Shown piece by piece: positions 14,813 to 24,065 of a DNA stretch of 24,065 bases. Under the pieces are notes generated by a model, which saw only the letters and a program-made list of their open reading frames with translations, had not been told where the DNA came from and ran no database searches. Both the position numbers and the translations under genes were made by a program. Source of the DNA: JBKBRC01 sp046292345 (lineage in GTDB: Bacteria > Bacteroidota > Rhodothermia > Rhodothermales > Rubricoccaceae); NCBI GenBank assembly GCA_046292345.1, contig JBKBRC010000035.1, positions 1 through 24,065 on the forward strand. The letters are read 5' to 3'. Within the stretch, counting starts at the first letter, position 1. Each line of letters begins with the position of its first letter.

Positions 14813-16375
14813 TCAGCGCAGCGCCGGGCCGTGGGCGAACTCGAGCCAGCCGCGCGCGTCGCGGTAGTCCTCGACGAGCGCCGTCAGGCCGCCCGCGCGG
14901 TACGCGTCGAGCAGGCTGCGCACCTCGTCGCGGAACTCGGCGAGGGCGTTGTGGATCAGGTCCGGCCGGTAGCCACGCTCGCCGAGTTCGATCGTCATCT
15001 CCATCGAGATGATGCGGCTGATGGCCTTGCCGAGCTCGACGAGCTTGCGCTGCGGCATCTGCACGTCCACGTCGAGGCGGAGCGCGTCGCCGAAGAACTC
15101 GGCCGCGCGCGCGGTGAGCGGCTCGGAGCGGAGGTACTGAAACAGGTTGGTCTCCCGCACCCGCCGCATGCCCTTCATGACGGCCTCCGAGACCTGCTGG
15201 TAGAGGATGTCGTTGGAGCCCTCGAAGATCTGGAACGGACGGCTGTCAACGAGGGCGCGTCCGGCGAGGTGATCCTCGCGGTAGCCCCTGGCGCCGACGA
15301 GTTGGAGGAACGACTGCGCGGCCTCCTGCATCAGGTCCGTCACGACGGTCTTGAACGCGTTGGCAGCGAGGCCTTCGCCCTCGAGGTCGCGGTCGACGCC
15401 GGCGTTCTCGGCGGTGTGGAGGCACATCGCGGCGCACGCGGTCACGCCGGCCTGCATGCGCGCAAGGCGCGCACGGACCTGGTCGTAGCTGAAGAGTGCC
15501 TTGCCGCCGACGAAGCGCTGCTCGGCGTGCGCCGTGGCCTCGTCGAGGAGGCGGCGCAGGAAGCCCATGCCCATGCCCGGGAACTGAAGCCGGCTGCGGT
15601 GCAGCACGTCGAGCATCATCTTGACGCCGGTCGTCCTGGGCTCGAGGCGGGCCGTGGCCGGCACCTCGACGTCGATGCGGTTGCGGCCGTAGGGCAGCAT
15701 GCGCAGGCCCAGGTTCGGGAACGTCTCCTCTACGTGCACCATCTGGCCGGGCGCGTTCACGTCGCACACGAAGAAGTCCACATCGCGGCGGAGGTTGCCG
15801 TCGGCGGCGCGGGGGCGCGCGGTGAGCAGCCAGTAATCCGCCCAGCCGGTGAGCCCGGCCCAGTGCTTGGTGCCCTGGATGCGCACGTTGCCCTCGGGCG
15901 TGGGCTGCCAGGCGGTTTTCATGTTGAGCGCGTCCGAGCCGTAATCGGGCTCGGTGATCATGAGCCCGCCCATGCGCTTCTGGCGCAGGAAGCCGTCGAA
16001 GACGGGGCGCTTGACGGCCTCGGAGCCGTACTTGCCGACCGGCTGCAGGAAAAGCCCGCCGTTGATGCCCACCATGAGGCACAGCGGCAGCGACTCGTAG
16101 CCGGAGGCCTCCAGCACGGAGAGGCTCTCGCGCAGGTCGCCGCCGCGGCCGCCGTAAGCCACGGGCACGTACACCGAGAGCGGATCCGTATCGCGGATGT
16201 GGTTGAGCACATACGGCGCCATGCCGCGCTCGAGGTTGATCCGGTCGGCGCTCGTGCGCGTCTCGAAGACGTGGCGCAGCCGCTCGCGGTACCGGTCGAT
16301 GAAGTCGTGGAAGCTCTGGCGGACGCGCTGCAGGGGCGCCGCGTCGCGGATGCTCGGGAGAGGGAAGGCGCTCAT
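14813..16375 (-). CDS. Acyl-CoA dehydrogenase
   Basis: A 520-residue flavoprotein dehydrogenase from ATG 16375. The frame is open further upstream, but only MSAFPLPSIRDAAPLQRVRQ looks like a protein start and the extra part crosses the divergent promoter region. Family landmarks are YVPVAYGGRGGDLRESL (N-terminal domain), MITEPDYGSDALNMKT (FAD/substrate strand), IQGTKHWAGLTGWADYWLL (middle beta domain), GARGYREDHLAGR and RPFQIFEGSNDILYQQ, with catalytic-base candidate Glu385. The C-terminal 100 residues extend beyond the short four-helix core of the classical medium-chain enzymes. It would oxidise a fatty or branched acyl-CoA to the 2-enoyl-CoA. The acyl chain length cannot be told. It is divergent from the phosphopantetheinyl transferase gene and has its own terminator. 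Confidence 0.87.
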   Translation of the reverse strand: MSAFPLPSIRDAAPLQRVRQSFHDFIDRYRERLRHVFETRTSADRINLERGMAPYVLNHIRDTDPLSVYVPVAYGGRGGDLRESLSVLEASGYESLPLCLMVGINGGLFLQPVGKYGSEAVKRPVFDGFLRQKRMGGLMITEPDYGSDALNMKTAWQPTPEGNVRIQGTKHWAGLTGWADYWLLTARPRAADGNLRRDVDFFVCDVNAPGQMVHVEETFPNLGLRMLPYGRNRIDVEVPATARLEPRTTGVKMMLDVLHRSRLQFPGMGMGFLRRLLDEATAHAEQRFVGGKALFSYDQVRARLARMQAGVTACAAMCLHTAENAGVDRDLEGEGLAANAFKTVVTDLMQEAAQSFLQLVGARGYREDHLAGRALVDSRPFQIFEGSNDILYQQVSEAVMKGMRRVRETNLFQYLRSEPLTARAAEFFGDALRLDVDVQMPQRKLVELGKAISRIISMEMTIELGERGYRPDLIHNALAEFRDEVRSLLDAYRAGGLTALVEDYRDARGWLEFAHGPALR

Positions 16376-16438
16376 GCGGGCGTGAAGGGTGCAAGGGCAA
16401 AGTAAAACGCATAACACCGTTAACCTTGCACGGCGCGC

Positions 16439-16446
16439 TAACTTTG
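16439..16446 (+). promoter_or_regulatory. -7 box TAACTTTG upstream of the phosphopantetheinyl transferase gene
   Basis: An exact match to TAnnTTTG in an AT-richer island (about 16390-16450) between two divergent genes. A transcript from here would begin after the TTG at 16426 and before the GTG at 16483, which decides the start of the plus-strand gene. No TTG lies at ideal -33 spacing. On the opposite strand the same island contains TTACTTTG, a possible -7 for the acyl-CoA dehydrogenase gene. Confidence 0.5.
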
Positions 16447-16482
16447 TCACAGAACGCGCAAACCGGGCCCGCCCCCGACGCT

Positions 16483-17154
16483 GTGACAGGCTCCGACCCG
16501 CTCTTCGACCGCGTTCCAGACGACGTTGCGACGCTGTTCGCCTCCGGAGAGGACGACGGGAGGGAGGGAGAGGCGCCGGGCATGCGACTGCCGGCCCACG
16601 AGGAGCACCTCGCCGCAACGTTCGGCTCGGAGGCGCGGCGGGCGCAGTTCCGGGTGGCGCGTTACGCACTCCGGACGCTCGCCGCCGCGCGTCTCGGCAT
16701 GGCGCCGCATCTCGTGCCCCTGGCCGTCGAGCCCGGCGGCGCGCCGTTCCTTCGGGAGCGGGAGGACGTGTTCGTGTCGCTCGCGCACAGCGCGGGCTCC
16801 CGCGGCGCGCGCGCGCTCGCAGCCGTTGCGGGCCGGCCGGTTGGCGTAGACCTCGAGCGGTTGCGTCCGGTTGCGCCACGCCTGGCCGAGCGGCTTCTGG
16901 TGCCCGGCGAGGCCGAACTGCTCGGGCAGGTCTCGGGCGCGCTTGGCCTTCCCGCCGACGCGGCGCTGCTGGCGGCGTGGGTGCTCAAAGAGGCCGTGCT
17001 CAAGGGCGAGCGCACCGGCCTGCGGGGCGGGCTGCGCGCGGTCCGGCTGTGCGGCGCGCCGGAGGCGCTCCGGGCCGAGGGCCTGGCACACCGCTGGGCG
17101 CTCCGCGCCGCGCTGCGGGACGGCTTCGTCTGTGCCCTGGCCTGGGCCCACTGA
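16483..17154 (+). CDS. 4'-phosphopantetheinyl transferase superfamily protein
   Basis: A 223-residue protein if started at GTG 16483. The frame continues upstream to a TTG at 16426, but that codon precedes the TAACTTTG promoter box. The Sfp-type signature motifs are present: VGVDLERLRPV with Asp123 and Glu125 (Mg and CoA binding) and WVLKEAVLKG with Lys169 and Glu170. VSLAHSAGSRGARALAAV precedes them, where the usual ISHS motif reads LAHS. The two-half length fits the Sfp-like, not the short AcpS-like, class. The enzyme transfers 4'-phosphopantetheine from CoA to a serine of carrier proteins in fatty-acid, polyketide or peptide synthesis. No carrier-protein gene is nearby, so the partner is unknown. 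It is convergent with the T9SS protein gene. Confidence 0.82.
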   Translation: MTGSDPLFDRVPDDVATLFASGEDDGREGEAPGMRLPAHEEHLAATFGSEARRAQFRVARYALRTLAAARLGMAPHLVPLAVEPGGAPFLREREDVFVSLAHSAGSRGARALAAVAGRPVGVDLERLRPVAPRLAERLLVPGEAELLGQVSGALGLPADAALLAAWVLKEAVLKGERTGLRGGLRAVRLCGAPEALRAEGLAHRWALRAALRDGFVCALAWAH

Positions 17155-17175
17155 TCTGGACGGACAGGCCAGACT

Positions 17176-17225
17176 GACACGGCGAGCCGACACGGCGAGC
17201 CGACACGGCGAGCCGACACGGCTCG
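17176..17225 (+). repeat. 13-bp tandem repeat (3.5 copies) ending in a small hairpin
   Basis: GACACGGCGAGCC is repeated perfectly at 17176-17188, 17189-17201 and 17202-17214, with a partial fourth copy GACACGG (17215-17221). The end of the array forms CGAGCCG-ACA-CGGCTCG (17209-17225), a 7-bp stem. It lies 22 bases after the phosphopantetheinyl transferase stop. Confidence 0.88.
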
Positions 17226-17311
17226 AGGGGACGCGCAGGAGCCTGCCGCAGAGGCGCCGTGCGGAGACGCGGCAGGGTGATGTGCGGCGGCGTACCGGGT
17301 GTCAAAACGCC

Positions 17312-17347
17312 GAGCGCGCCGCCTCCCCCCGGAGGCGGCGCGCTCTT
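17312..17347 (+). terminator. Bidirectional terminator between convergent genes
   Basis: A perfect 15-bp GC-rich stem (17312-17326 with 17331-17345) has a CCCC loop and TT after it on the plus strand. On the minus strand it is followed by GGCGTTTTGAC. It lies between the stop of the phosphopantetheinyl transferase gene (17154) and the stop of the T9SS gene (17377), so it can serve both. The T-tracts are short. Confidence 0.75.
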
Positions 17348-17376
17348 GCCCTGCGCCAGGCAGGGGCGCCAAAGAA

Positions 17377-19056
17377 TCAGCGCGCGACCGTGATGCGCTG
17401 CACCTGCGAGCCCTCAGCGTTCTGGAGCCGCACGAGGTACGTGCCCGCCGGCAGCGAGGCCGCCTCGAAGCGGAAGTAGCCGTTGCCCGCGGTGTGCAGG
17501 CCGTCGTGCAGCACCTCGATCTCGCGGCCGAGGAGGTCGTAGACCGCCAGGCGGATGTGCTGCGCTTCAGCGAGCGTGAACTCGATCATCGTCGCGTTCG
17601 TGAAGGGGTTGGGCTTGTTCTGCGACAGCTTCAGGCCACCATTGACGGCCACGTCCTCGTTGGAGGTGCTGCCCGCCGCGTAGTCCACGTTCTGCGGGTC
17701 GTAGTTGGCCCAGGGCAGGTCCCAGCGCGTGCCGTCGGGGGCGAAGGCGCCCACGAAGCTCGTGCGCGCGAACAGGCCTGGCACGCCGCCCGGCACGGCC
17801 TCCGGGAGGCGCGTGTTGTTGAAGCTGGGCTGCATCTGCGCGGCGACCGAGCCGGACGCCGGGCGTGGGTCGAACTGGCGGCGATCGGCGAGGGCATGAA
17901 GGAATGGGTTGACGAGCCCCACCGCCTGCGGGCTAGCTGCGGTCTGGTTGCCGAAGCCCGCCGTGCGGAAGAAGTTTTCCGCGCTGTAGCCTGAGACGTT
18001 CGAGGCAAAGTTGCCCGTCACGAGCGTATTGCGCACCTGGAGGTTGCCGGCGTTGGCCTGGTCTACGGCCGGCTGGCCGTTGATGCGGAGGCCCTCCGGG
18101 AAGCCCATCACGATCGAGTTGTAGACGGACGTGTTGGTGCCGGTGCGGAGCAGGATGCCCGACTGGTAGGGCTGCGCGATCGTGGCCGCCTGACCGATCG
18201 GGCCGATCACGGTCACGTTTGAGAAGTTGCCCGCGCTGCGCGGCGTGGCCGTGGCGCCGGTGGCGTCGTTGGGCGCGTTGTCCGTCTCGAAGGCGTTCGA
18301 GCGGCCGCCGGAGGCGGCGTCGGCGAGCGCCGGGTCACGGACGACGAGACCGTACTGCACGTTGCCGCGCCAGCCGAGGTCTGTGTCGAAGTCGTCATCG
18401 ACGGCGCCGAGCGAGATGAGGTAGCGGCCGTTGACCGTGCCGCCGAACCACTCGAACGCGTCGTCGTCATTGTAGGAGACCTGCACGTACTCGATCGTCG
18501 TGCCGCGGCCGACGCCGGCCATCGTGAGGCCGTTGATCTCGTTGTTGGGCGAGAGCTCCTCACCGCCGAACTCAATGCGGACGTAGCGCATCACGCCGGA
18601 GTTGTCGTTGTCGTCGGGGTTGGCGCCGCCGCCGCCGATGGCGCCGACCGAGGGCGGAACACCCTCCACGTTGAGCGTTCCAGTGGCCGTGTTAATGCTA
18701 GCGCGGCCGAGCAGGATGATACCGCCCCAGTCGCCCGGCTGCCGCTCCCCGATGGGGCGCTGGCTCGTGAAGACGATCGGCCGGTCGGGCGTGCCCTCGG
18801 CGTTGATGCGCGCGCCGCGCATGACGATCAAAGTACCGTCGGAGTCTTCGTCGCCGTAGATGATCGTGCCGGGCTGGATGGTGAGCGTGGCGCCCTCCAT
18901 GACGCGCACGAAGCCGACGAGGCGGTACTGCTGGTCGTTGGTGAGCGTGCGGTTGGTGGTGATGTCGCCCTGGATGACCGTGGCCGTGGCCGGTCCCTGC
19001 GCAAGCGCCGCCGGGGCGAAGAGCAGAAGGGCCAGGAGGAGAGTAGAGATACGCAT
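17377..19056 (-). CDS. T9SS-secreted beta-helix-like protein with type A sorting domain
   Basis: A 559-residue protein from ATG 19056. The signal peptide begins MRISTLLLALLLF and ends AALAQ. The N-terminal part (ATLTIQPGTIIYGDEDSDGTL, DRPIVFTSQRPIGERQPGDW, GGIILLGRA) and the middle (MRYVRIEFGGEEL, GTTIEYVQVSYNDDDAFEWF, GTNTSVYNSIVMGFPEGLRI) have the short-strand, Asn/Asp-turn character of parallel beta-helices. From about residue 475, LKLSQNKPNPF ... IRLAVYDLLGREIEVL ... LPAGTYLVRL ... QRITVAR is the conserved type A C-terminal sorting domain (TIGR04183) that directs export through the type IX secretion system to the cell surface. It is the second gene after the TonB receptor, 72 bases downstream with a stable hairpin between. 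It probably acts as the surface partner of that receptor. The ligand is not known. Confidence 0.88.
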   Translation of the reverse strand: MRISTLLLALLLFAPAALAQGPATATVIQGDITTNRTLTNDQQYRLVGFVRVMEGATLTIQPGTIIYGDEDSDGTLIVMRGARINAEGTPDRPIVFTSQRPIGERQPGDWGGIILLGRASINTATGTLNVEGVPPSVGAIGGGGANPDDNDNSGVMRYVRIEFGGEELSPNNEINGLTMAGVGRGTTIEYVQVSYNDDDAFEWFGGTVNGRYLISLGAVDDDFDTDLGWRGNVQYGLVVRDPALADAASGGRSNAFETDNAPNDATGATATPRSAGNFSNVTVIGPIGQAATIAQPYQSGILLRTGTNTSVYNSIVMGFPEGLRINGQPAVDQANAGNLQVRNTLVTGNFASNVSGYSAENFFRTAGFGNQTAASPQAVGLVNPFLHALADRRQFDPRPASGSVAAQMQPSFNNTRLPEAVPGGVPGLFARTSFVGAFAPDGTRWDLPWANYDPQNVDYAAGSTSNEDVAVNGGLKLSQNKPNPFTNATMIEFTLAEAQHIRLAVYDLLGREIEVLHDGLHTAGNGYFRFEAASLPAGTYLVRLQNAEGSQVQRITVAR

Positions 19057-19087
19057 GGGTCTGCGCTGGTGAGGGGAATAAGGATGC

Positions 19088-19116
19088 GCGGGGGCGCCCG
19101 GAACGGGCGCCCCCGC
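19088..19116 (-). promoter_or_regulatory. Intercistronic hairpin between the TonB receptor and T9SS genes
   Basis: A perfect 13-bp stem (GCGGGGGCGCCCG and its complement) with a 3-nt loop lies in the 72-bp space between the receptor stop and the T9SS protein start. On the minus strand it is followed by GCATCCTTATTCCCC, with no proper T-tract. It could attenuate transcription or protect the upstream message, making less of the second protein. Confidence 0.6.
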
Positions 19117-19128
19117 ACAGGGGTGGTG

Positions 19129-22009
<2,881 letters not shown>

Positions 22010-22093
22010 GAGAACGGAAAACGAGGGAGTGGGAGAAGCCGCGCCGCGTCTCGGGCGCAACAGCGGCGATGCTACCGGCCGCAAGTTTCCGCC

Positions 22094-22122
22094 GGATTAC
22101 AGGCGGGTTACTGCACTGTTAC
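22094..22122 (-). promoter_or_regulatory. Three 7-bp direct repeats at 11-bp spacing: possible PhoB/OmpR-type operator
   Basis: On the minus strand the sequence reads GTAACAG, 4 nt, GTAACCC, 4 nt, GTAATCC, at plus positions 22116-22122, 22105-22111 and 22094-22100. A 7-bp repeat with 4-bp spacing places each site one helical turn apart, as in PhoB boxes, and the last site overlaps CTGTAAT. It lies about 85 bases upstream of the TonB receptor start. Function is inferred from geometry only. Confidence 0.45.
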
Positions 22123-22226
22123 GAACCTGGGCGGAGCCCGTGGAGGGCGCGTCCGGGCTACGAAGAGTGTGTGAACCAGACTCACATTTCTCGCCTCGTT
22201 CGGCCGGGCAAATCCACATCCTGCGG

Positions 22227-22250
22227 GCGCCCGCCACGGCGCCCGCCACG
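22227..22250 (+). repeat. 12-bp tandem repeat, two copies
   Basis: GCGCCCGCCACG is present twice in perfect tandem in the space between the TonB receptor and metallopeptidase genes. No coding sense is seen. Confidence 0.8.
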
Positions 22251-22279
22251 GCCTCTTGCAGGGCGTGTCGCTCTTCCTT

Positions 22280-22315
22280 CTGAAATCCTTCTAGAAGCTG
22301 AAATCCTTCTAAAAG
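22280..22315 (+). repeat. 18-bp tandem repeat, two copies (one mismatch)
   Basis: CTGAAATCCTTCTAGAAG at 22280-22297 is followed directly by a copy with G changed to A at one position (22298-22315). The first copy contains the palindrome CTTCTAGAAG. The unit is clearly AT-richer than the surroundings. Confidence 0.85.
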
Positions 22316-22316
22316 C

Positions 22317-22358
22317 ACGCCCGCGCCGATGCCGCGCACGCCCGCGCCGAGGCTGCGC
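22317..22358 (+). repeat. 21-bp tandem repeat, two copies, reaching the metallopeptidase stop
   Basis: Two 21-base units (22317-22337 and 22338-22358), each beginning ACGCCCGCGCCGA, differ at two positions near the end. The second copy ends on the first base of the stop codon of the minus-strand metallopeptidase gene. This array follows the 18-bp array immediately. Apart from these repeats and the operator-like site, 22010-22357 holds nothing I can call a gene. Confidence 0.85.
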
Positions 22359-23194
22359 TAGCGGCGCAGGTCGCCGAACGTATCGCAGGCGCCGGGCCGG
22401 CCGCTCTCGAGCCCGGTGCGGAACGCCGCCACGCGCTGCGCCGACGAGCCATGCGTGAACGTCTCGGGCGTGGCCACGCGGCCGGCGGACTGCTGCAGGC
22501 GGTCGTCGCCGACGGCGGCCGCAGCGCGCATCCCTGCCTCCACGTCGCCGGGCTCGAGCAGGCCCCGCTGCCGGGCATGGTAGCCCCAGACGCCGGCGTA
22601 GCAGTCGGCCTGGAGCTCGGTGCGGACCGAGAGCGCGTTGGCGTCGGCGCGCGGGAGCTGGCGCTGCGCACGTTGCACGGCCGCCAGCGTGCCCTCGACG
22701 TTCTGTACGTGATGCCCGACTTCGTGCGCGATCACGTAAGCCGCCGCGAACTCACCCGGCGCGCCCATCCGCGCCAGTTCGCGGAAGAACGAGAGGTCGA
22801 GGTAGAGCTGCCGATCGGCGGGGCAGTAGAACGGGCCGGTCGCGGCCGAGGCCATGCCGCACGCCGAGCGCACGGTGCCGTCGAACAGGACGAGCCGCGG
22901 CTCGGGGTACGTCGCGCCGGCCTCGCGGAAGAGGCGGTGCCAGACGTCCTCGGTGTCGCCGAGCACGGCCGCCACGAAGTCGCCCGCCTCGTCCTGCGGC
23001 GGCGCCGTCGCCTCGGCAGGCACTGGCGCTCCGCCCTCGCCCAGTAGCGCCGCGATGCCCGACGTGTCGACGCCGAAGAGCAGGCCGATCAGCACGATGA
23101 TCAGCCCGCCGATGCCGAGTCCGGCCGCGCGGCCTCCGCGCCCGCGGCGTACGTCGACCACGTTTCCACTTCTTCGGCTCTGTTGCCAGCGCAT
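22358..23194 (-). CDS. ypfJ: YpfJ-family neutral zinc metallopeptidase
   Basis: A 278-residue protein from ATG 23194, with the family's characteristic start MRWQQSRRSGNVVDVRRG. One membrane segment follows (about residues 25-45, LGIGGLIIVLIGLLFGV), so most of the protein lies outside the cytoplasm. The catalytic part has YPEPRLVLFDGTVRSACG, GPFYCPADRQLYLDLSFFRE and the zinc motif HEVGHH (His157, Glu158, His161). LRTELQADCYAGVW-type sequence (here VRTELQADCYAGVW) gives the third ligand region, then GSSAQRVAAFRTGLESG. This is the complete neutral zinc metallopeptidase pattern (Pfam PF04228, E. coli YpfJ). Its natural substrate is not known. It is a lone gene, divergent from icmF, with repeat arrays at its 3' end. 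Confidence 0.9.
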   Translation of the reverse strand: MRWQQSRRSGNVVDVRRGRGGRAAGLGIGGLIIVLIGLLFGVDTSGIAALLGEGGAPVPAEATAPPQDEAGDFVAAVLGDTEDVWHRLFREAGATYPEPRLVLFDGTVRSACGMASAATGPFYCPADRQLYLDLSFFRELARMGAPGEFAAAYVIAHEVGHHVQNVEGTLAAVQRAQRQLPRADANALSVRTELQADCYAGVWGYHARQRGLLEPGDVEAGMRAAAAVGDDRLQQSAGRVATPETFTHGSSAQRVAAFRTGLESGRPGACDTFGDLRR

Positions 23195-23377
23195 CGGAGA
23201 GTGCGCGCGGTGCGCAGACTAAGGGCGAAGGACACGTGCGGCGCTAATGCGGTCCGCGGCCGTCCGTTCCCGGAGCAGCAGGCAGACCGCGTCGCACACG
23301 GACCCGCGGCGCCGCGAGCGCGATTCAAACCCGTGCTTCGCCTGGTGCGGTGCCTGCCCCTGCCGCCGCGCGAGCCG

Positions 23378-23385
23378 TACCTTTC
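23378..23385 (+). promoter_or_regulatory. -7 box TACCTTTC upstream of icmF
   Basis: TACCTTTC matches TAnnTTTG except for the last base and lies 38 bases before the icmF ATG. The next bases (CCGGGCTTGCCGGAAGC) resemble those after the DUF2147 promoter box (CGGCCTTCCGGAAGC). A -33 TTG is not evident. Confidence 0.4.
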
Positions 23386-23423
23386 CGGGCTTGCCGGAAG
23401 CGATTCCACCTCCCCTGAGCGCC

Positions 23424-24065
23424 ATGCCCTACACGCCGCAGCATCCCATCCGCTTCGTCACGGCCGCCAGTCTTTTCGACGGGCACGACGCCGCGATCAA
23501 CATCATGCGCCGCATCCTGCAGGCCCACGGCGCGGAGGTGATCCACCTCGGGCACGACCGCTCGGTGCAGGACGTCGTCGAGACGGCCATTGCCGAGGAC
23601 GTGCAGGGCATCGCCGTGAGCAGCTACCAGGGCGGCCACGTCGAGTACTTCAAGTACATGGTGGACCTGCTGCGCGCGCGCGGCGCCGGACACATCCGCG
23701 TCTTCGGCGGCGGTGGCGGCGTGATCGTACCCGAGGAGATCGCCGAGCTCGAGGCGTACGGCGTGGCCAAGATCTTTTCGCCTGAGGACGGGATGCACCT
23801 CGGCCTCGAGGGCATGATCGAACACATGATGCGCGCGTGCGACTTCGACCCGCTCGCTGCCGGGGCAGCAGCGGAGGCGGAGGCCGAGGCAGAGGCCGAG
23901 GCAGAGGCCGAGGCAGAGGCTTCGGGCGGGGGGCAGGCAGGGGGGCGCACGCTCGCGGCGCCTCTCGTGGCCACGGACGCGCGCGCGGTCGCGCCCGCGG
24001 TCGCGCGCGCGCTCACGGCCGCCGAGCAGCGCGCCGGCGCACCCTCGGGGGACGGCGCGCCGGCG
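23424..24065 (+). CDS. icmF: Fused isobutyryl-CoA mutase IcmF, N-terminal part (cut by window edge)
   Basis: The first 214 codons are visible, from ATG 23424. The opening is a B12-binding domain with FVTAASLFDGHDAAINIMRR, in which His21 of D-G-H is the cobalt lower ligand. It continues with GAEVIHLGHDRSVQDVVETA, IAVSSYQGGHVEYFKYMVDL and VFGGGGGVIVPEEI. This N-terminal placement, with the YQGGHVEYFKYM stretch, is specific to IcmF, where a B12 domain, a MeaI-like GTPase chaperone domain and the mutase domain are fused. The enzyme interconverts isobutyryl-CoA and butyryl-CoA (some forms act on pivalyl- or isovaleryl-CoA). After about residue 150 comes an Ala-Glu repeat and a Gly/Ala-rich stretch where the linker to the GTPase domain is expected. 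The GTPase and mutase domains lie beyond the window. Confidence 0.88.
   Translation, partial: MPYTPQHPIRFVTAASLFDGHDAAINIMRRILQAHGAEVIHLGHDRSVQDVVETAIAEDVQGIAVSSYQGGHVEYFKYMVDLLRARGAGHIRVFGGGGGVIVPEEIAELEAYGVAKIFSPEDGMHLGLEGMIEHMMRACDFDPLAAGAAAEAEAEAEAEAEAEAEASGGGQAGGRTLAAPLVATDARAVAPAVARALTAAEQRAGAPSGDGAPA
23881..23920 (+). repeat. In-frame 12-bp repeat coding an (Ala-Glu)n linker in icmF
   Basis: AGGCCGAGGCAG occurs three times in perfect tandem (23881-23916), followed by a partial copy and preceded by degenerate GGAGGC units. In frame it codes alternating Ala and Glu at about residues 152-168. Any change by whole units keeps the frame. Confidence 0.85.

Noticed and set aside
13208..16405. 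A 1065-codon open frame on the plus strand across two genes
   Set aside because: It is antisense to the aldehyde dehydrogenase and acyl-CoA dehydrogenase, both with full catalytic motifs. Its product is Arg/Ala/Gly-rich without any family pattern, as expected from high-GC antisense frames.

Overview
The window reads as a high-GC (about 70% by eye) chromosomal fragment from a member of the Bacteroidota/Rhodothermota side of the tree. Three things point there. The protein at 17377-19056 ends in a type IX secretion (Por-type) sorting tail. The TonB receptor has the N-terminal carboxypeptidase-regulatory-like domain common in that group. Several genes are preceded by TAnnTTTG-like -7 boxes instead of a sigma70 -10, and Shine-Dalgarno sequences are scarce. 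A Rubricoccus/Rubrivirga-like or Rhodothermus-like marine bacterium is my best guess, from general knowledge and not from a search. No rRNA, tRNA, CRISPR array, transposase or phage gene was seen.

Layout. 1-739 (minus, cut by the window edge) is a secreted TPR protein. 912-4421 (plus) holds four housekeeping or accessory genes: a YfcC-type transporter, a secreted DUF2147 protein, an HNH endonuclease and a small two-helix membrane protein. 4569-12357 (plus) is a tightly packed surface-polysaccharide operon: DUF4910 peptidase-like protein, class III aminotransferase, RfbF-like cytidylyltransferase, PIG-L deacetylase, a parallel beta-helix protein and a WbaP-type sugar-phosphate transferase. Most junctions overlap by 4 nt (ATGA). 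A 100-N scaffold gap lies inside a 17-bp tandem repeat between the PIG-L and beta-helix genes. 12351-16375 (minus) carries a cysteine-free thioredoxin-like protein, an aldehyde dehydrogenase and an acyl-CoA dehydrogenase. A phosphopantetheinyl transferase (plus) is divergent from the last of these. 17377-22009 (minus) is a TonB receptor followed by a T9SS-secreted beta-helix protein. The receptor gene is broken by a 10-N gap flanked by poly-G/poly-C junk. 22358-23194 (minus) is a YpfJ-type zinc metallopeptidase. 23424 to the window end (plus) is the start of a fused isobutyryl-CoA mutase (IcmF).

How the genes fit together. The polysaccharide operon plausibly makes an unusual CDP-linked amino or deacetylated sugar and then starts a lipid-linked glycan on undecaprenyl phosphate through WbaP. 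The TonB/T9SS pair looks like an outer-membrane uptake system with a surface-exposed partner. Upstream of it are three 7-bp direct repeats at exact 11-bp spacing, the geometry of a PhoB/OmpR-type operator.

Most striking at the DNA level is how many short tandem duplications (12-21 bp units) and small GAGCC/GGCTC palindromes sit at gene ends. In two cases the duplicated sequence is a functional boundary: a GTGA stop/start overlap and an intrinsic terminator with its T-tract.
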